DNA from: Caenimonas koreensis DSM 17982
GTDB lineage: Bacteria; Pseudomonadota; Gammaproteobacteria; Burkholderiales; Burkholderiaceae_C
Assembly (NCBI RefSeq): GCF_009646335.1
Contig: NZ_WJBU01000006.1
Span: 270,892-334,891, forward strand
Length of the DNA stretch: 64,000 nucleotides
Direction of reading: 5' to 3'
The translations under genes and the position numbers were made by a program. The notes under the pieces were generated by a model. That model was not told where the DNA came from and made no database searches. It worked only from the letters and a program-made list of their open reading frames with translations. The first letter of the stretch is position 1. Each line of letters starts with the position of its first letter. Shown piece after piece: positions 1 to 8,173 of this stretch.

Positions 1-938
1 AGGCGGGGCCAGTGGGCGGGCGGGCCGATCAAGTCGAGCAGTTCAATGCCGCCTTCTTCGCCACGGTCGCGCATGACCACCACGCCGCGCGCCTGCCGCG
101 TGATGCGATGCCGCACCAGCAGGCACTCGTAACGGTTGAGCGGATGCGACTGGTAGCGATCGGCGAGGTACTTGTAGTCGCGTATGCCGACGACGCTGCC
201 GGTCATCGCCGCAGCCATTGCGCGCCAGAGCTTGTCGACAGCCGCTGCGCTCTGTTCGGTCGCCTGATACGTGGACTCCAGCGCAACAGCGGGTGGGTCG
301 AGCGGCGTCCACGACAGCTCCATCATCTGGTCCACCTGCTTGTACAGGCCCAGACGCTCGGCCATCTTCAATGCCTTGTCGGTCGGAAAGCCGTAACCGA
401 AGAGTGTCGGCATGCCGTAGCCAGACGTGCGCTCGATGTAGGTCGAGCCTGCGATCTGGAAGGGGCCGGTTCGCGTCATCACGGCGCGCTCGTCGGGAAG
501 CGTCATCACGTCGCCGATCTGCAGCGTGCGTTCCAGCTTGCCGTTGTAGATCACCTCGCGCGTCATGCCGCCATAGAAGGCGACGAGTTCGCCATCACGC
601 CACGCGCCCATGCCGGGCAACGGGTTGTTGCGGTACTTCCAGCGCCACAGCGATGTCGCCATCCGGTAGCCGAATGCTTTTTCGAACAGCGCCATCCACG
701 CTTCTTCGTGGTGGGGCTGCACCCACGCGGGTGTCCAGCGAGGTACGCGTTCGCGCAGCCAGCCGGCGTCGTCGTGCGCCCAGCCGAATCGCCGTGCAAG
801 GGATGCAAACAGCGCGGGGCCGCATCGGTCGCGTGCCTGCAAGTCGTCGAGGTCAACGCGCTCGCCAGCCGGCACGCCCAGGCTGCGCTGCGCCAGCGCT
901 TCGATCAGGGCCGCGTCGCCGGTGCCGTTCGGCGTCAT
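1..938 (-). CDS. GNAT/FemAB-like acyltransferase of polysaccharide cluster (partial, runs off window)
   Basis: An open frame starts at an ATG just after the permease stop and continues without a stop to the window edge (312 codons visible). The region LFEKAFGYRMATSLWRWKY near residue 80, followed by a beta-rich stretch with VAFYGG, resembles GNAT-type acyltransferase-like proteins common in capsule and exopolysaccharide clusters. It is the last gene of a minus-strand operon with 13 bases between it and the permease gene. A role in acylating a sugar or lipid carrier is inference. The family assignment rests on pattern only; the coding call is firm because the frame is long, has good codon bias and fits the operon spacing. 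Confidence 0.7.
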   Translation of the reverse strand, partial: MTPNGTGDAALIEALAQRSLGVPAGERVDLDDLQARDRCGPALFASLARRFGWAHDDAGWLRERVPRWTPAWVQPHHEEAWMALFEKAFGYRMATSLWRWKYRNNPLPGMGAWRDGELVAFYGGMTREVIYNGKLERTLQIGDVMTLPDERAVMTRTGPFQIAGSTYIERTSGYGMPTLFGYGFPTDKALKMAERLGLYKQVDQMMELSWTPLDPPAVALESTYQATEQSAAAVDKLWRAMAAAMTGSVVGIRDYKYLADRYQSHPLNRYECLLVRHRITRQARGVVVMRDRGEEGGIELLDLIGPPAHWPR

Positions 939-951
939 GGTCTCGCGAGGA

Positions 952-1773
952 TCAGACCTCATCGGCGAATGCGGGCCGCAGCCGCTCGAACAGGCGGTAT
1001 GAGAGCCATGCGAACGCGAGGCCCACGAGCGTGTAGATCGCAAGCGCCTGCCAGTCCGGCGCAACGCCTTCGATGGCGAGGTGCCGCAGGTTTTCGATGG
1101 GCACCGTCAAGGGGTTGAGCCAGAGCAGGCCCTGCAGGAAGCCAGGCAATGCACGCGAGGGATACAGCACCGGCGACAGGAACAGCAGCATACTTACTGC
1201 TGGCCCCACGGCATGCGCGATGTCGCGAATGAATACGCCCAGGCCTGACAGTAGCCATGCAAGGCCCAGCATGTAGGGCACACAGCACGCGAGCACGAGT
1301 GGAATCACCATCACCCACGGCGTCAGGCCGGCGCCTGTCCACACGAGCGCAGCCATCATCACCGCAAGCGCAAGAACGCCATGGAACATCGCCGTGCCGA
1401 CCGCGACCCACGCCAGGATTTCCAGCGGGAACACGACGCGCTTGACGAGGTTGGGCTGCTCTAGCACGAGGCGCGGCGAGCGGCCCAGCAGTTCGCCGAA
1501 CAGGTTGAAGATGACAAGGCCCGCGAACACTTGCAGTGCGAATTCCGCCGTGCTGTCGCCGCCGCCCGGCCAGCGCGCCTTGAATACAGCACGAAAGACA
1601 AATGTGTAGGCGCTCAGGATCAACAGCGGATAAAGCAGCGTCCAGCCCAGCCCGATCACTGAGCCTTCATAGCGCGAACGGATGTCGCGGCGGATCAGCT
1701 GGAACACCATGTAGCGATGCAGCACCGGTATGAGCGGGTGCGTGCGGCGCAGCAGTTGGGTGAGCGAGGTCAT
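952..1773 (-). CDS. ABC-2 type polysaccharide export permease
   Basis: This 273-residue integral membrane protein has about six hydrophobic segments (for example LGWTLLYPLLILSAYTFVF near residue 43, and a C-terminal segment near 245-262). RRDIRSRYEGSVIGLGW near the N terminus is typical of Wzm/TagG/KpsM-like permeases that move polysaccharide across the inner membrane with a separate ATPase. The ATPase is not in the window and may lie beyond base 1. The start overlaps the stop of the upstream glycosyltransferase gene by four bases, implying translational coupling. The length is normal for the family. Whether it exports O antigen or capsule cannot be told from sequence alone. Confidence 0.88.
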   Translation of the reverse strand: MTSLTQLLRRTHPLIPVLHRYMVFQLIRRDIRSRYEGSVIGLGWTLLYPLLILSAYTFVFRAVFKARWPGGGDSTAEFALQVFAGLVIFNLFGELLGRSPRLVLEQPNLVKRVVFPLEILAWVAVGTAMFHGVLALAVMMAALVWTGAGLTPWVMVIPLVLACCVPYMLGLAWLLSGLGVFIRDIAHAVGPAVSMLLFLSPVLYPSRALPGFLQGLLWLNPLTVPIENLRHLAIEGVAPDWQALAIYTLVGLAFAWLSYRLFERLRPAFADEV

Positions 1774-2873
1774 GTGTCGGTGAGCAGCGCGGCCATCGGC
1801 TCGAAGCGCACGCTCCAGTCGTTGGCCGCGCGAAATGCGGTGACTGATTCTGCCGCATCGTGTGTGCCCAGCAGCTGTTCGATGCGCGCGCGCTCATCAG
1901 CGGGCTTGTCGGTGAGCACCACGCGCGGATCACGATCGCGCGTGCGCATTTCGCCAAACGGCGTGCTGATAACGGGCAGGCCGAGCGCGCGGTACTCGTA
2001 GTACTTCACAGGGTCCACTGACTCGGTGAGCTGCGTGCGCAGGAAAGGGATCAGCCCGGCGGCAAAGCGTGTCATCTTTTCCATCGCTTTGTCGTGCGGC
2101 AGCGCCGGGTGCAGGCTGATATTGGCCGGCAGCACCGCAGGCGGCTTGCGATAGAGCGGGCCATGGATCTCGATTCGCCGCTCGGGCCATGCCGACGCGA
2201 GCTGCGCCACCCACGCCCAGTCGAACCAGGGGCCAATCGTGCCGACGTAGCCGAATGCTGCGTCAGCAGAGGCATCCGTCTGCGCAGCTGGCATGCGATC
2301 AGAGGCCAGGCCGTTGGGTACGAGCAGCACGTTCGGATTGCGCGCTCGCAACTTGGTCGCGAGGTAGGTCGATGAGGTGCTGCATGCTGAGCACTGTTGA
2401 ACGATGGCGGATTCGATCGCTTCGCTGGTCCGGCGCGCCATGCCGTGATGGAACGCCGGAAATTCATCCATCGCGTCGTAGAAGCACTTGGCGTCTTGCA
2501 ATGCGTTCATCGCGTGCAATGCAAGGTCCGATGGTTTGCCGACGACGAGGACCGTATGCGCATCGCGTTGCGCGAATTCGCGCACGCTATCGACGACCGG
2601 CTTCCAGAACAGCGTGCGATTGAGCCAGCGCCCCATCGCGAGTGGCTCGACTGGCAACGCGCGCGGTGCAACGAGTTGCAGCCAGGCGGGCGTCGGCATT
2701 TGCGCGGACGTGACGGCAGGGCGCGACAGATCGGCGAGCGCAGGCAGCCGCACCGGATACGGCTCGACCCACAGCACCTTGGCGCCCACGCGCTCATGCG
2801 CCCACTGCGCGAATTCGTGCGGACGCTGGCGAAAGCTGGCCCAGGGAACTGCCGAGAAATAGATCAGTTGCAC
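1770..2873 (-). CDS. Glycosyltransferase, GT-B fold (family 1/4-like)
   Basis: A 367-residue soluble protein. The C-terminal half carries the nucleotide-sugar binding region typical of GT-B enzymes, seen as ESVDPVKYYEYRALGLPVIS near residues 283-302. The same motif occurs in the middle module of the large glycosyltransferase two genes upstream (TNPVKVYEYLSAGKQVVA), so the two are probably distant paralogues. The N-terminal half contains RQRPHEFAQ, like other GT-B proteins that begin with a QRPH element. It overlaps its neighbours at both ends (10 and 4 bases), so it belongs to the export and epimerase operon. Donor and acceptor are unknown. Confidence 0.85.
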   Translation of the reverse strand: MQLIYFSAVPWASFRQRPHEFAQWAHERVGAKVLWVEPYPVRLPALADLSRPAVTSAQMPTPAWLQLVAPRALPVEPLAMGRWLNRTLFWKPVVDSVREFAQRDAHTVLVVGKPSDLALHAMNALQDAKCFYDAMDEFPAFHHGMARRTSEAIESAIVQQCSACSTSSTYLATKLRARNPNVLLVPNGLASDRMPAAQTDASADAAFGYVGTIGPWFDWAWVAQLASAWPERRIEIHGPLYRKPPAVLPANISLHPALPHDKAMEKMTRFAAGLIPFLRTQLTESVDPVKYYEYRALGLPVISTPFGEMRTRDRDPRVVLTDKPADERARIEQLLGTHDAAESVTAFRAANDWSVRFEPMAALLTDT

Positions 2874-3970
2874 GTTGCGTGGAACTGCTGGAGCACAGCC
2901 ACGATGCGCGCCGCCGCATGGCCATCGCCATAGGGGGACACGCCCTTGGCCATGGCGCGGTAGGCGGCTGGGTCGTCGAGCAGGCGCTGCGCTGCCTCGA
3001 CCACACGCGCTGAATTCGTGCCGACCAGTTGCACGACGCCGGCAGACACGGCCTCGGGCCGCTCGGTTTCTTCGCGCAGCACAAGCACAGGTTTGCCCAG
3101 CGCTGGTGCTTCTTCCTGCACGCCGCCTGAATCAGTGAGGATCAGCGTCGCGGCCTTCATCACGGCGACGAACGGCTGGTAATCGAGCGGCGCGATCAGC
3201 GAGATGCGCGGATGGCTGCCGAGCAGTTCATCGACCACCTTCTTGACGTTCGGGTTGGGGTGCACGGGGTAGAGCACTTCGAGATCGTCATTGCGATCGA
3301 CCAGCGTGCGGATGGCCGTGCAGATGTCGACGAAAGGCGCGCCGAAGCTCTCGCGCCGGTGTGCGGTCACCAGCATCAGCCGGCGGCCAGGGGCCACTGT
3401 GGCTGCGGGCGTCTTGCCGGCCATCATGTGGAGCGCGTCGATGACGGTGTTGCCCGTCACGTGCACCGATGCGTCGGCAATGCCTTCGCGCAGCAAGTTG
3501 CTGCGTGAGCTTTCGGTCGGCGCGAAGTGCCAGCGCGCCATATGGCCCGCGAGCACGCGATTCATTTCTTCCGGGAAGGGGCGGCGCATGTCGCCCGTGC
3601 GCAAACCGGCTTCAACATGGCCAAACGGAATGTTCAGGTAGAACGACGCGAGCGCGGTGACCATCACGGTGGTCGTGTCGCCCTGCGCGAGAACGACGTC
3701 CGGCCGCTCGGACTTCAGCACGGCATCCATCGCCACCAACATGCGCGCCGTGAGGGCCGTGAGGTCCTGGTTGGGCTGCATCATGTCGAGGTCGATGTCG
3801 GGTGCGATGCCGAACACCTGCAGGACCTGGTCGAGCAGGTGGCGGTGCTGTGCGGTGGCAAGCACGCGGACGTCGGCCCACGCCTGCGCTTTCAGCGCCA
3901 GGATCACGGGTGCCATCTTCACGGCTTCAGGCCGTGTGCCGACGACACAGACGATCTTGCATTTCTTCAT
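2864..3970 (-). CDS. wecB: UDP-N-acetylglucosamine 2-epimerase, non-hydrolysing
   Basis: Interconverts UDP-GlcNAc and UDP-ManNAc in the cytoplasm, supplying ManNAc-type sugars for surface polysaccharide. The 368-residue length fits the family. Visible motifs are GTRPEAVKMAP (11-21), QGDTTT with Asp98, HVEAGLRTGD with Glu120, FPEEMN with Glu134, TAHRRES with His204, and the C-terminal SGGVQEEAPALGKP (281-294). These correspond to the acidic residues and histidine needed by WecB/MnaA. The start overlaps the large glycosyltransferase gene by four bases. A ManNAc dehydrogenase (WecC) is not in this window, so the final sugar is uncertain. Confidence 0.95.
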   Translation of the reverse strand: MKKCKIVCVVGTRPEAVKMAPVILALKAQAWADVRVLATAQHRHLLDQVLQVFGIAPDIDLDMMQPNQDLTALTARMLVAMDAVLKSERPDVVLAQGDTTTVMVTALASFYLNIPFGHVEAGLRTGDMRRPFPEEMNRVLAGHMARWHFAPTESSRSNLLREGIADASVHVTGNTVIDALHMMAGKTPAATVAPGRRLMLVTAHRRESFGAPFVDICTAIRTLVDRNDDLEVLYPVHPNPNVKKVVDELLGSHPRISLIAPLDYQPFVAVMKAATLILTDSGGVQEEAPALGKPVLVLREETERPEAVSAGVVQLVGTNSARVVEAAQRLLDDPAAYRAMAKGVSPYGDGHAAARIVAVLQQFHATCN

Positions 3971-6900
3971 TCGCTCGTCCCGGCTTCACGGTAAACATGT
4001 GGAACCCACGGTCCCCACTTGCGTTCGTAGATGGCCTTGTTCTTCTCGAACAGCTCCTGGCGCGTCGAGCTCTTGAGTTTGTCGAAGCTCGCCGAGAGGT
4101 GATGATGCACGAACACGTCTTCGGCAATGGCAAGCTGCCAGCCCGCTTGCCGCGCACGGTTGCAGTAGTCGTCGTCTTCGAAGAAGCCCAGGCCAAATGC
4201 TTCGTCGAGGCCGCCGACTTCTTCATAGACCGTGCGGCGCAGCGCCACGCAGAAAAACGCCAGCACGCGCGAGTGAATTTGCTCACCGGCGTGCCGCACG
4301 GTGCGCGACATGGCCCATGCGGCCATGCCGGCAGGGTCTGAATAGCCGACGGCGATCTTCGCTTCGTTGCCGATGTTGTCAGTCACGGGGCCGACCATGC
4401 CGAGCTTGGGCTCACGATCAAAGTGCCGGCGCAGGCCCTGGATCCAGCCTGGCGACACCTCGGTGTCGTTGTTCAGCATGATCAGCAACTCGCCCGTCGC
4501 CGCAGCAAGGCCGAGGTTGTTGCCGGCTGCAAAGCCAGTGTTCTTCGCGCTGAGGATGAGCTTGACCCAAGGCCTGGTGGCGGCGAACTGCGTCAACCAC
4601 GCCGGCGATCCATCTGACGAGGCGTTGTCGACGACGACCAGTTCGAGGTTGGGCCACAGGCTGTTGTGCTCGACTGAATGGAGGCAGGCCCTGGTGAGCT
4701 CCAGGTTGTTGTAGCAAAGCACGATCACGCTCACCTTGGGGAACGACGCTGCGATCGCTTGCGACAGGAGTGCGCCACGCGCTTCCCACGAGTGGTTGGA
4801 TGCCCATGTGCGGCGGGCAGCAGCGGCTTCGATCCTGGCGGTTGTGTCGCTGTCGGCTTGCAACGCCTGCTCGATCTGCTGCACAAAGCCTGGCGCGTCG
4901 TCGGCCAGCCGCACCTGGTCCGCGATGGCAACGAGTTCGGGCATGCGCGTCGCAACCACTTGTTTGCCTGCGCTCAGGTATTCGTACACCTTCACCGGGT
5001 TTGTGCAGCTGGTGAGCTCGTTGATGATGAAGGGAATGAGGCACACGTCGAAAGCGTGGACCCAGCCCGGCAGTTCCGCGTACGGCACTTCGCCGATGAA
5101 CTCGATGTTGGGCATGGGCCTGGCCTGCGATACGTCACAGCCGAAAGTCGAGCCGACGAGGATGAATCGCCAGTCGGGCCGGGCCCGTGCGATATCCACG
5201 ACCAGCCCCATGTCGAACCATTCGCTGATCGCACCGAAATAACCGATGACCGGGCGGCCGTCCGGCTGCAGCTTCAGCTCAGCTGGCGGCGTGGCGAAGT
5301 GCTCGACCTGCGTGCCGTTGCGCACGAGCGCGTGCGGTTTGCCGGGGGCTTGCGCCTGCATCAGTTCAGCGAGCCGGCCGGACGTGGTGATCAGCAGGTC
5401 GCAGTCGCGCAGCAACGCTTCTTCTTCGCCGAGCATCGTGCCAGTGTTGGTCGAAAAGCCTGCGTGGAAATCCATGCAGTCGTAAGCCACGATGTTGGCT
5501 GGCAGCCGCGTTGCGACGGGTCGCCAGAACGGCAGGTTGACCAGCGATACAAGCTGGCCGAGGCCCGCCGCCTGCTGCAGCCACGTCAGCGCTTCGGCCA
5601 GCTGCAGGGCTTGCGCTGGCGTCAGCGAGTCTTCGTAGATGTTGGGCGCCGGGCCGTCGATTGCGAGCTGAATCAGGTGGACGTTTTCAGCGGGCGACTC
5701 GATCAACCGCGTGTCGCTGGGGGTGGAGCCCGCAGCGAACGTTGTGCTCAGGTACAGCACGCGGTGGCCCTGCTTGCCGAGTTCGCGAGCCAGGTGTTGC
5801 GGGCGCTGGATTCGAAAGTGCCAGTCGATCACGGGAAAGAGGATCACCGTGAACGCGCCGGGCTTGCCGCCGGCCAGTAAGTGCGCCCAGTCGTGGGCGT
5901 CGCCGTTGCCAGGAACGATGGCTGGCGGTGCCGGGGTGCCCACTGCGGCGGGGCGGCCAAGTACCTTTCGCACGGCGGCCTGCACGGGGGAGGGCAGGCG
6001 CCGCCAGACGGTGCGCGCGAACCGCTTGATGTTTCGAGCGAGTGGGCGCATGACGGTGTATTGCTCGGCCTGCAGCAGCGCAACCGCTTCGTGATACTCC
6101 CTCGTGACCACTTGCAGGGCGTCGCCTTGCCGCATGAGGCTCAAGGCGGCCTCCTCGCGGAGCCGCTCGGCCTCGGTCGCCATGACGAACATGCGGTCGG
6201 TGGCTTCGCGTGCTGCTGCGGCGTCCTGCTTCCAGATTTCGGCCTGCTTGCGCTGTGCTTCGGCGTTTTGTTTTGCCATGGCAGCATCCGCTTCGGCCTG
6301 CAATGCCCGGCTGACGGCGGCGAGGGCATCCTCGCGCGCCTGCTGCAGTTGCGCGGCGGCGTCCTGGGCACGAAGGCCCCGGCGACACAGGGCCCAGATT
6401 TGCGCCCATTCAACAGGGGAGATGGCCGGCAGCCATTTGTCGAGGATTCGCCTGGCAAATTCTTCCTGCAACGCGGTGTTGCCGTACAGCCCCGAATCAC
6501 CTGAGCCGAGCAGATAGGTCGCGCTGATGCTGTCGACATGGACGAACGAGCCGGTGCGCGAGAGCTGGATCCAGAAATCCCAGTCTTCAAAGATGGAGAG
6601 CGCTTCATCAAAGCCTGCCGTGCGCGTTGCGGCAGCGCGCGAGAACAGCACCGAATGGATCGGCAGGTAGTTCTCGCAGAGCAGGCGCGCCGCGTCGAAC
6701 TGCTCGTTGTAGCGCATGACTTCGCGCATTTCGCCGCTTGCAGCATCTTGCTCGACACAACTGACGCCGGAATAGGCTGCCACGGCGCCAGGGGACTGCA
6801 GGAATTGCCGGGCCAGTATTTCTATATGTGTGGGCGCCAACCAGTCGTCGTCGTCCAGGAAGCAGATCCATTCACCGTTGGCGGCGGCGATGCCGGCATT

Positions 6901-7185
6901 GGCGGCAGCGGAGCGGGCCAGTGGTGCTGAGCCGCCCACCATCCGCATGTCGTGGGGGCCGCACTTTTCGCCGACGGGGTGGTGGCCGGGGCCTTTGGCG
7001 CTGACCACCAGGACTTCAATGGACGGCCATGTCTGCGCGGCGACGCTTGCCAGCGCCCGACCGAGCGACGGGCGGTCCATGCTTCGAACGACGATGCTCA
7101 CAAGCCGGCTGGTGTCGGCGGCTTCGAAGAGGTCGGCAGTGGCGTGCTCGCCGGTGGTGTGGGTGGACGGCGTGGGCGAGGGCAT
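3967..7185 (-). CDS. Three-module glycosyltransferase (GT2 - coiled coil - GT-B - GT2)
   Basis: A 1072-residue protein with three catalytic-type modules. An N-terminal GT2 domain (about 28-245) has VSIVVRSMDRPSLGRAL and FLDDDDW. An Ala/Gln/Glu-rich coiled coil follows (about 265-380). A GT-B module (about 425-790) contains FRIQRPQHLA and TNPVKVYEYLSAGKQVV. A C-terminal GT2 domain (about 805-1065) contains VSVIVLCYNNLELTRACL, VVVDNASSDGS and MLNNDTEVSPGW. It is first in a minus-strand operon with wecB, a second glycosyltransferase and the permease. Such proteins usually add several sugars to a growing polysaccharide; the linkages cannot be predicted. The start is the upstream-most ATG and lacks a strong ribosome site. 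Confidence 0.9.
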   Translation of the reverse strand: MPSPTPSTHTTGEHATADLFEAADTSRLVSIVVRSMDRPSLGRALASVAAQTWPSIEVLVVSAKGPGHHPVGEKCGPHDMRMVGGSAPLARSAAANAGIAAANGEWICFLDDDDWLAPTHIEILARQFLQSPGAVAAYSGVSCVEQDAASGEMREVMRYNEQFDAARLLCENYLPIHSVLFSRAAATRTAGFDEALSIFEDWDFWIQLSRTGSFVHVDSISATYLLGSGDSGLYGNTALQEEFARRILDKWLPAISPVEWAQIWALCRRGLRAQDAAAQLQQAREDALAAVSRALQAEADAAMAKQNAEAQRKQAEIWKQDAAAAREATDRMFVMATEAERLREEAALSLMRQGDALQVVTREYHEAVALLQAEQYTVMRPLARNIKRFARTVWRRLPSPVQAAVRKVLGRPAAVGTPAPPAIVPGNGDAHDWAHLLAGGKPGAFTVILFPVIDWHFRIQRPQHLARELGKQGHRVLYLSTTFAAGSTPSDTRLIESPAENVHLIQLAIDGPAPNIYEDSLTPAQALQLAEALTWLQQAAGLGQLVSLVNLPFWRPVATRLPANIVAYDCMDFHAGFSTNTGTMLGEEEALLRDCDLLITTSGRLAELMQAQAPGKPHALVRNGTQVEHFATPPAELKLQPDGRPVIGYFGAISEWFDMGLVVDIARARPDWRFILVGSTFGCDVSQARPMPNIEFIGEVPYAELPGWVHAFDVCLIPFIINELTSCTNPVKVYEYLSAGKQVVATRMPELVAIADQVRLADDAPGFVQQIEQALQADSDTTARIEAAAARRTWASNHSWEARGALLSQAIAASFPKVSVIVLCYNNLELTRACLHSVEHNSLWPNLELVVVDNASSDGSPAWLTQFAATRPWVKLILSAKNTGFAAGNNLGLAAATGELLIMLNNDTEVSPGWIQGLRRHFDREPKLGMVGPVTDNIGNEAKIAVGYSDPAGMAAWAMSRTVRHAGEQIHSRVLAFFCVALRRTVYEEVGGLDEAFGLGFFEDDDYCNRARQAGWQLAIAEDVFVHHHLSASFDKLKSSTRQELFEKNKAIYERKWGPWVPHVYREAGTSE

Positions 7186-7302
7186 CGGAGACTGCGGAAA
7201 GAAAGCGCACTGGCTGCCGCCGGAACGGGCTGTGCCAGAGTGGGTCAGGCACGGTGCGCTGGGTCGGCGGCGATTCTATCGCAGGTGCTGTGTGCGCTGG
7301 CC

Positions 7303-7995
7303 TTACTCCGGCTGGCGACGCCCTGCGGCGACGTCTTCAAGGAAAGCCGGGTCGTCGATGTTCATGTGGTTGCCGTTGCGCTCAACAATGCCGCGGCTTT
7401 GCAGGAGCTGGAAGACGCGCGTCACCGTCTCGCGGCTGGCATTGATCATGATCGCGATCTCCTGATGGGTTGGCGCATTCGGCACTTGCACTTTGCCGTC
7501 GGCGTCCTTGACGAACAGCAATTCCAGCTGCGCGCAAACCCTTTGCAACGGGTTCGCCAGACCGAGGATGCGCCGTTGCCCTGACACCTGCCGCAGGCGC
7601 AATGAGAGGCCGGTGCACAAAATCTCGGCCACCTTCGCGTGAGCAAACAGGATCGGCCGGATGAGGTCGCGTGGGACGAAGACGACGCGCGACCTTGACA
7701 CGGCCGTGACGTAAATGGGATGCGGCAGGCCATCGATCACGGCCAGATCGCCAAAGTAGTCGCCAGAAGCAACAAAATAAAGGCCGACCTCCCGACCGTC
7801 GGCCGTGAAGTCCACGCCTTGCAGCCGCCCTTCGAGCAGGAAGCAGAACGATGCGCCGTCACCGCCTTTTTGCAGAACGACCTCGCGCTTGGCAAAACTG
7901 CGTTCGGTCGCATGCTGTGCCAGATGGGCCAGCGTCACCTGCGGCAGGCCCGCCAGCAGCGGGAGCCGACTCAACTCGTTGACGGGGACGGCCAT
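7303..7995 (-). CDS. Crp/Fnr-family transcriptional regulator
   Basis: 230 residues: an N-terminal cyclic-nucleotide-binding-type beta roll (about 10-115), a dimer helix (115-140) and a C-terminal winged helix (about 150-215). The recognition helix SRETVTR (187-193) keeps the Arg, Glu and Arg that read TGTGA in E. coli CRP. The phosphate-binding part of the nucleotide pocket is altered: where CRP has an Arg-Ser pair, this protein reads GLPHPIYVTA (89-98), so cAMP binding is uncertain. There is no N-terminal cysteine cluster as in Fnr. It is divergent from the FecR-domain gene; a CRP-like site lies between them and a perfect one lies upstream of the surface-layer gene. Local regulation of these genes is inference. 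Confidence 0.92.
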   Translation of the reverse strand: MAVPVNELSRLPLLAGLPQVTLAHLAQHATERSFAKREVVLQKGGDGASFCFLLEGRLQGVDFTADGREVGLYFVASGDYFGDLAVIDGLPHPIYVTAVSRSRVVFVPRDLIRPILFAHAKVAEILCTGLSLRLRQVSGQRRILGLANPLQRVCAQLELLFVKDADGKVQVPNAPTHQEIAIMINASRETVTRVFQLLQSRGIVERNGNHMNIDDPAFLEDVAAGRRQPE

Positions 7996-8095
7996 GGGGT
8001 CTTCGGTCGGATAGCGTTGTTGTTATTCAGGGGCAGGCGGGGGCTGTACAAAATGCCAATGATAAGAGGCGGGCCACCGGAAACAGTTCGTCAAA

Positions 8096-8111
8096 TGTGA
8101 CCCAGCGCACA
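8096..8111. promoter_or_regulatory. CRP-type binding site upstream of the FecR-domain gene
   Basis: TGTGACCCAGCGCACA matches TGTGA-N6-TCACA except for one base in the right half. Its centre lies 29.5 bases upstream of the first base of a -10-like hexamer TAAATT, the spacing of a class II CRP-activated promoter. It also lies in the divergent region shared with the Crp-family gene, so it could mediate autoregulation. Confidence 0.6.
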
Positions 8112-8132
8112 TCCAGAGCCTCTTGAGCTTGA

Positions 8133-8138
8133 TAAATT
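8133..8138 (+). promoter_or_regulatory. Candidate -10 element for the fecR-cyclase-TPR operon
   Basis: TAAATT lies in a short AT-rich patch within GC-rich DNA, with the CRP-type site at class II distance. A transcript starting near 8145 would exclude the TTG start at 8123 and favours the ATG at 8174 for the downstream protein. Confidence 0.45.
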
Positions 8139-8173
8139 ACACATCCAACCTAGGCCAGCTAGCCGCTTTTGCC

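Noticed and set aside
12..1118. 368-codon plus-strand frame at the window start
   Set aside because: Overlaps the acyltransferase-like and permease genes on the other strand, which have domain patterns and operon spacing; this frame has none.
8123..8173. TTG at 8123 as start of the FecR-domain protein
   Set aside because: It would lie upstream of the predicted transcript start and adds 17 residues before a complete signal peptide.
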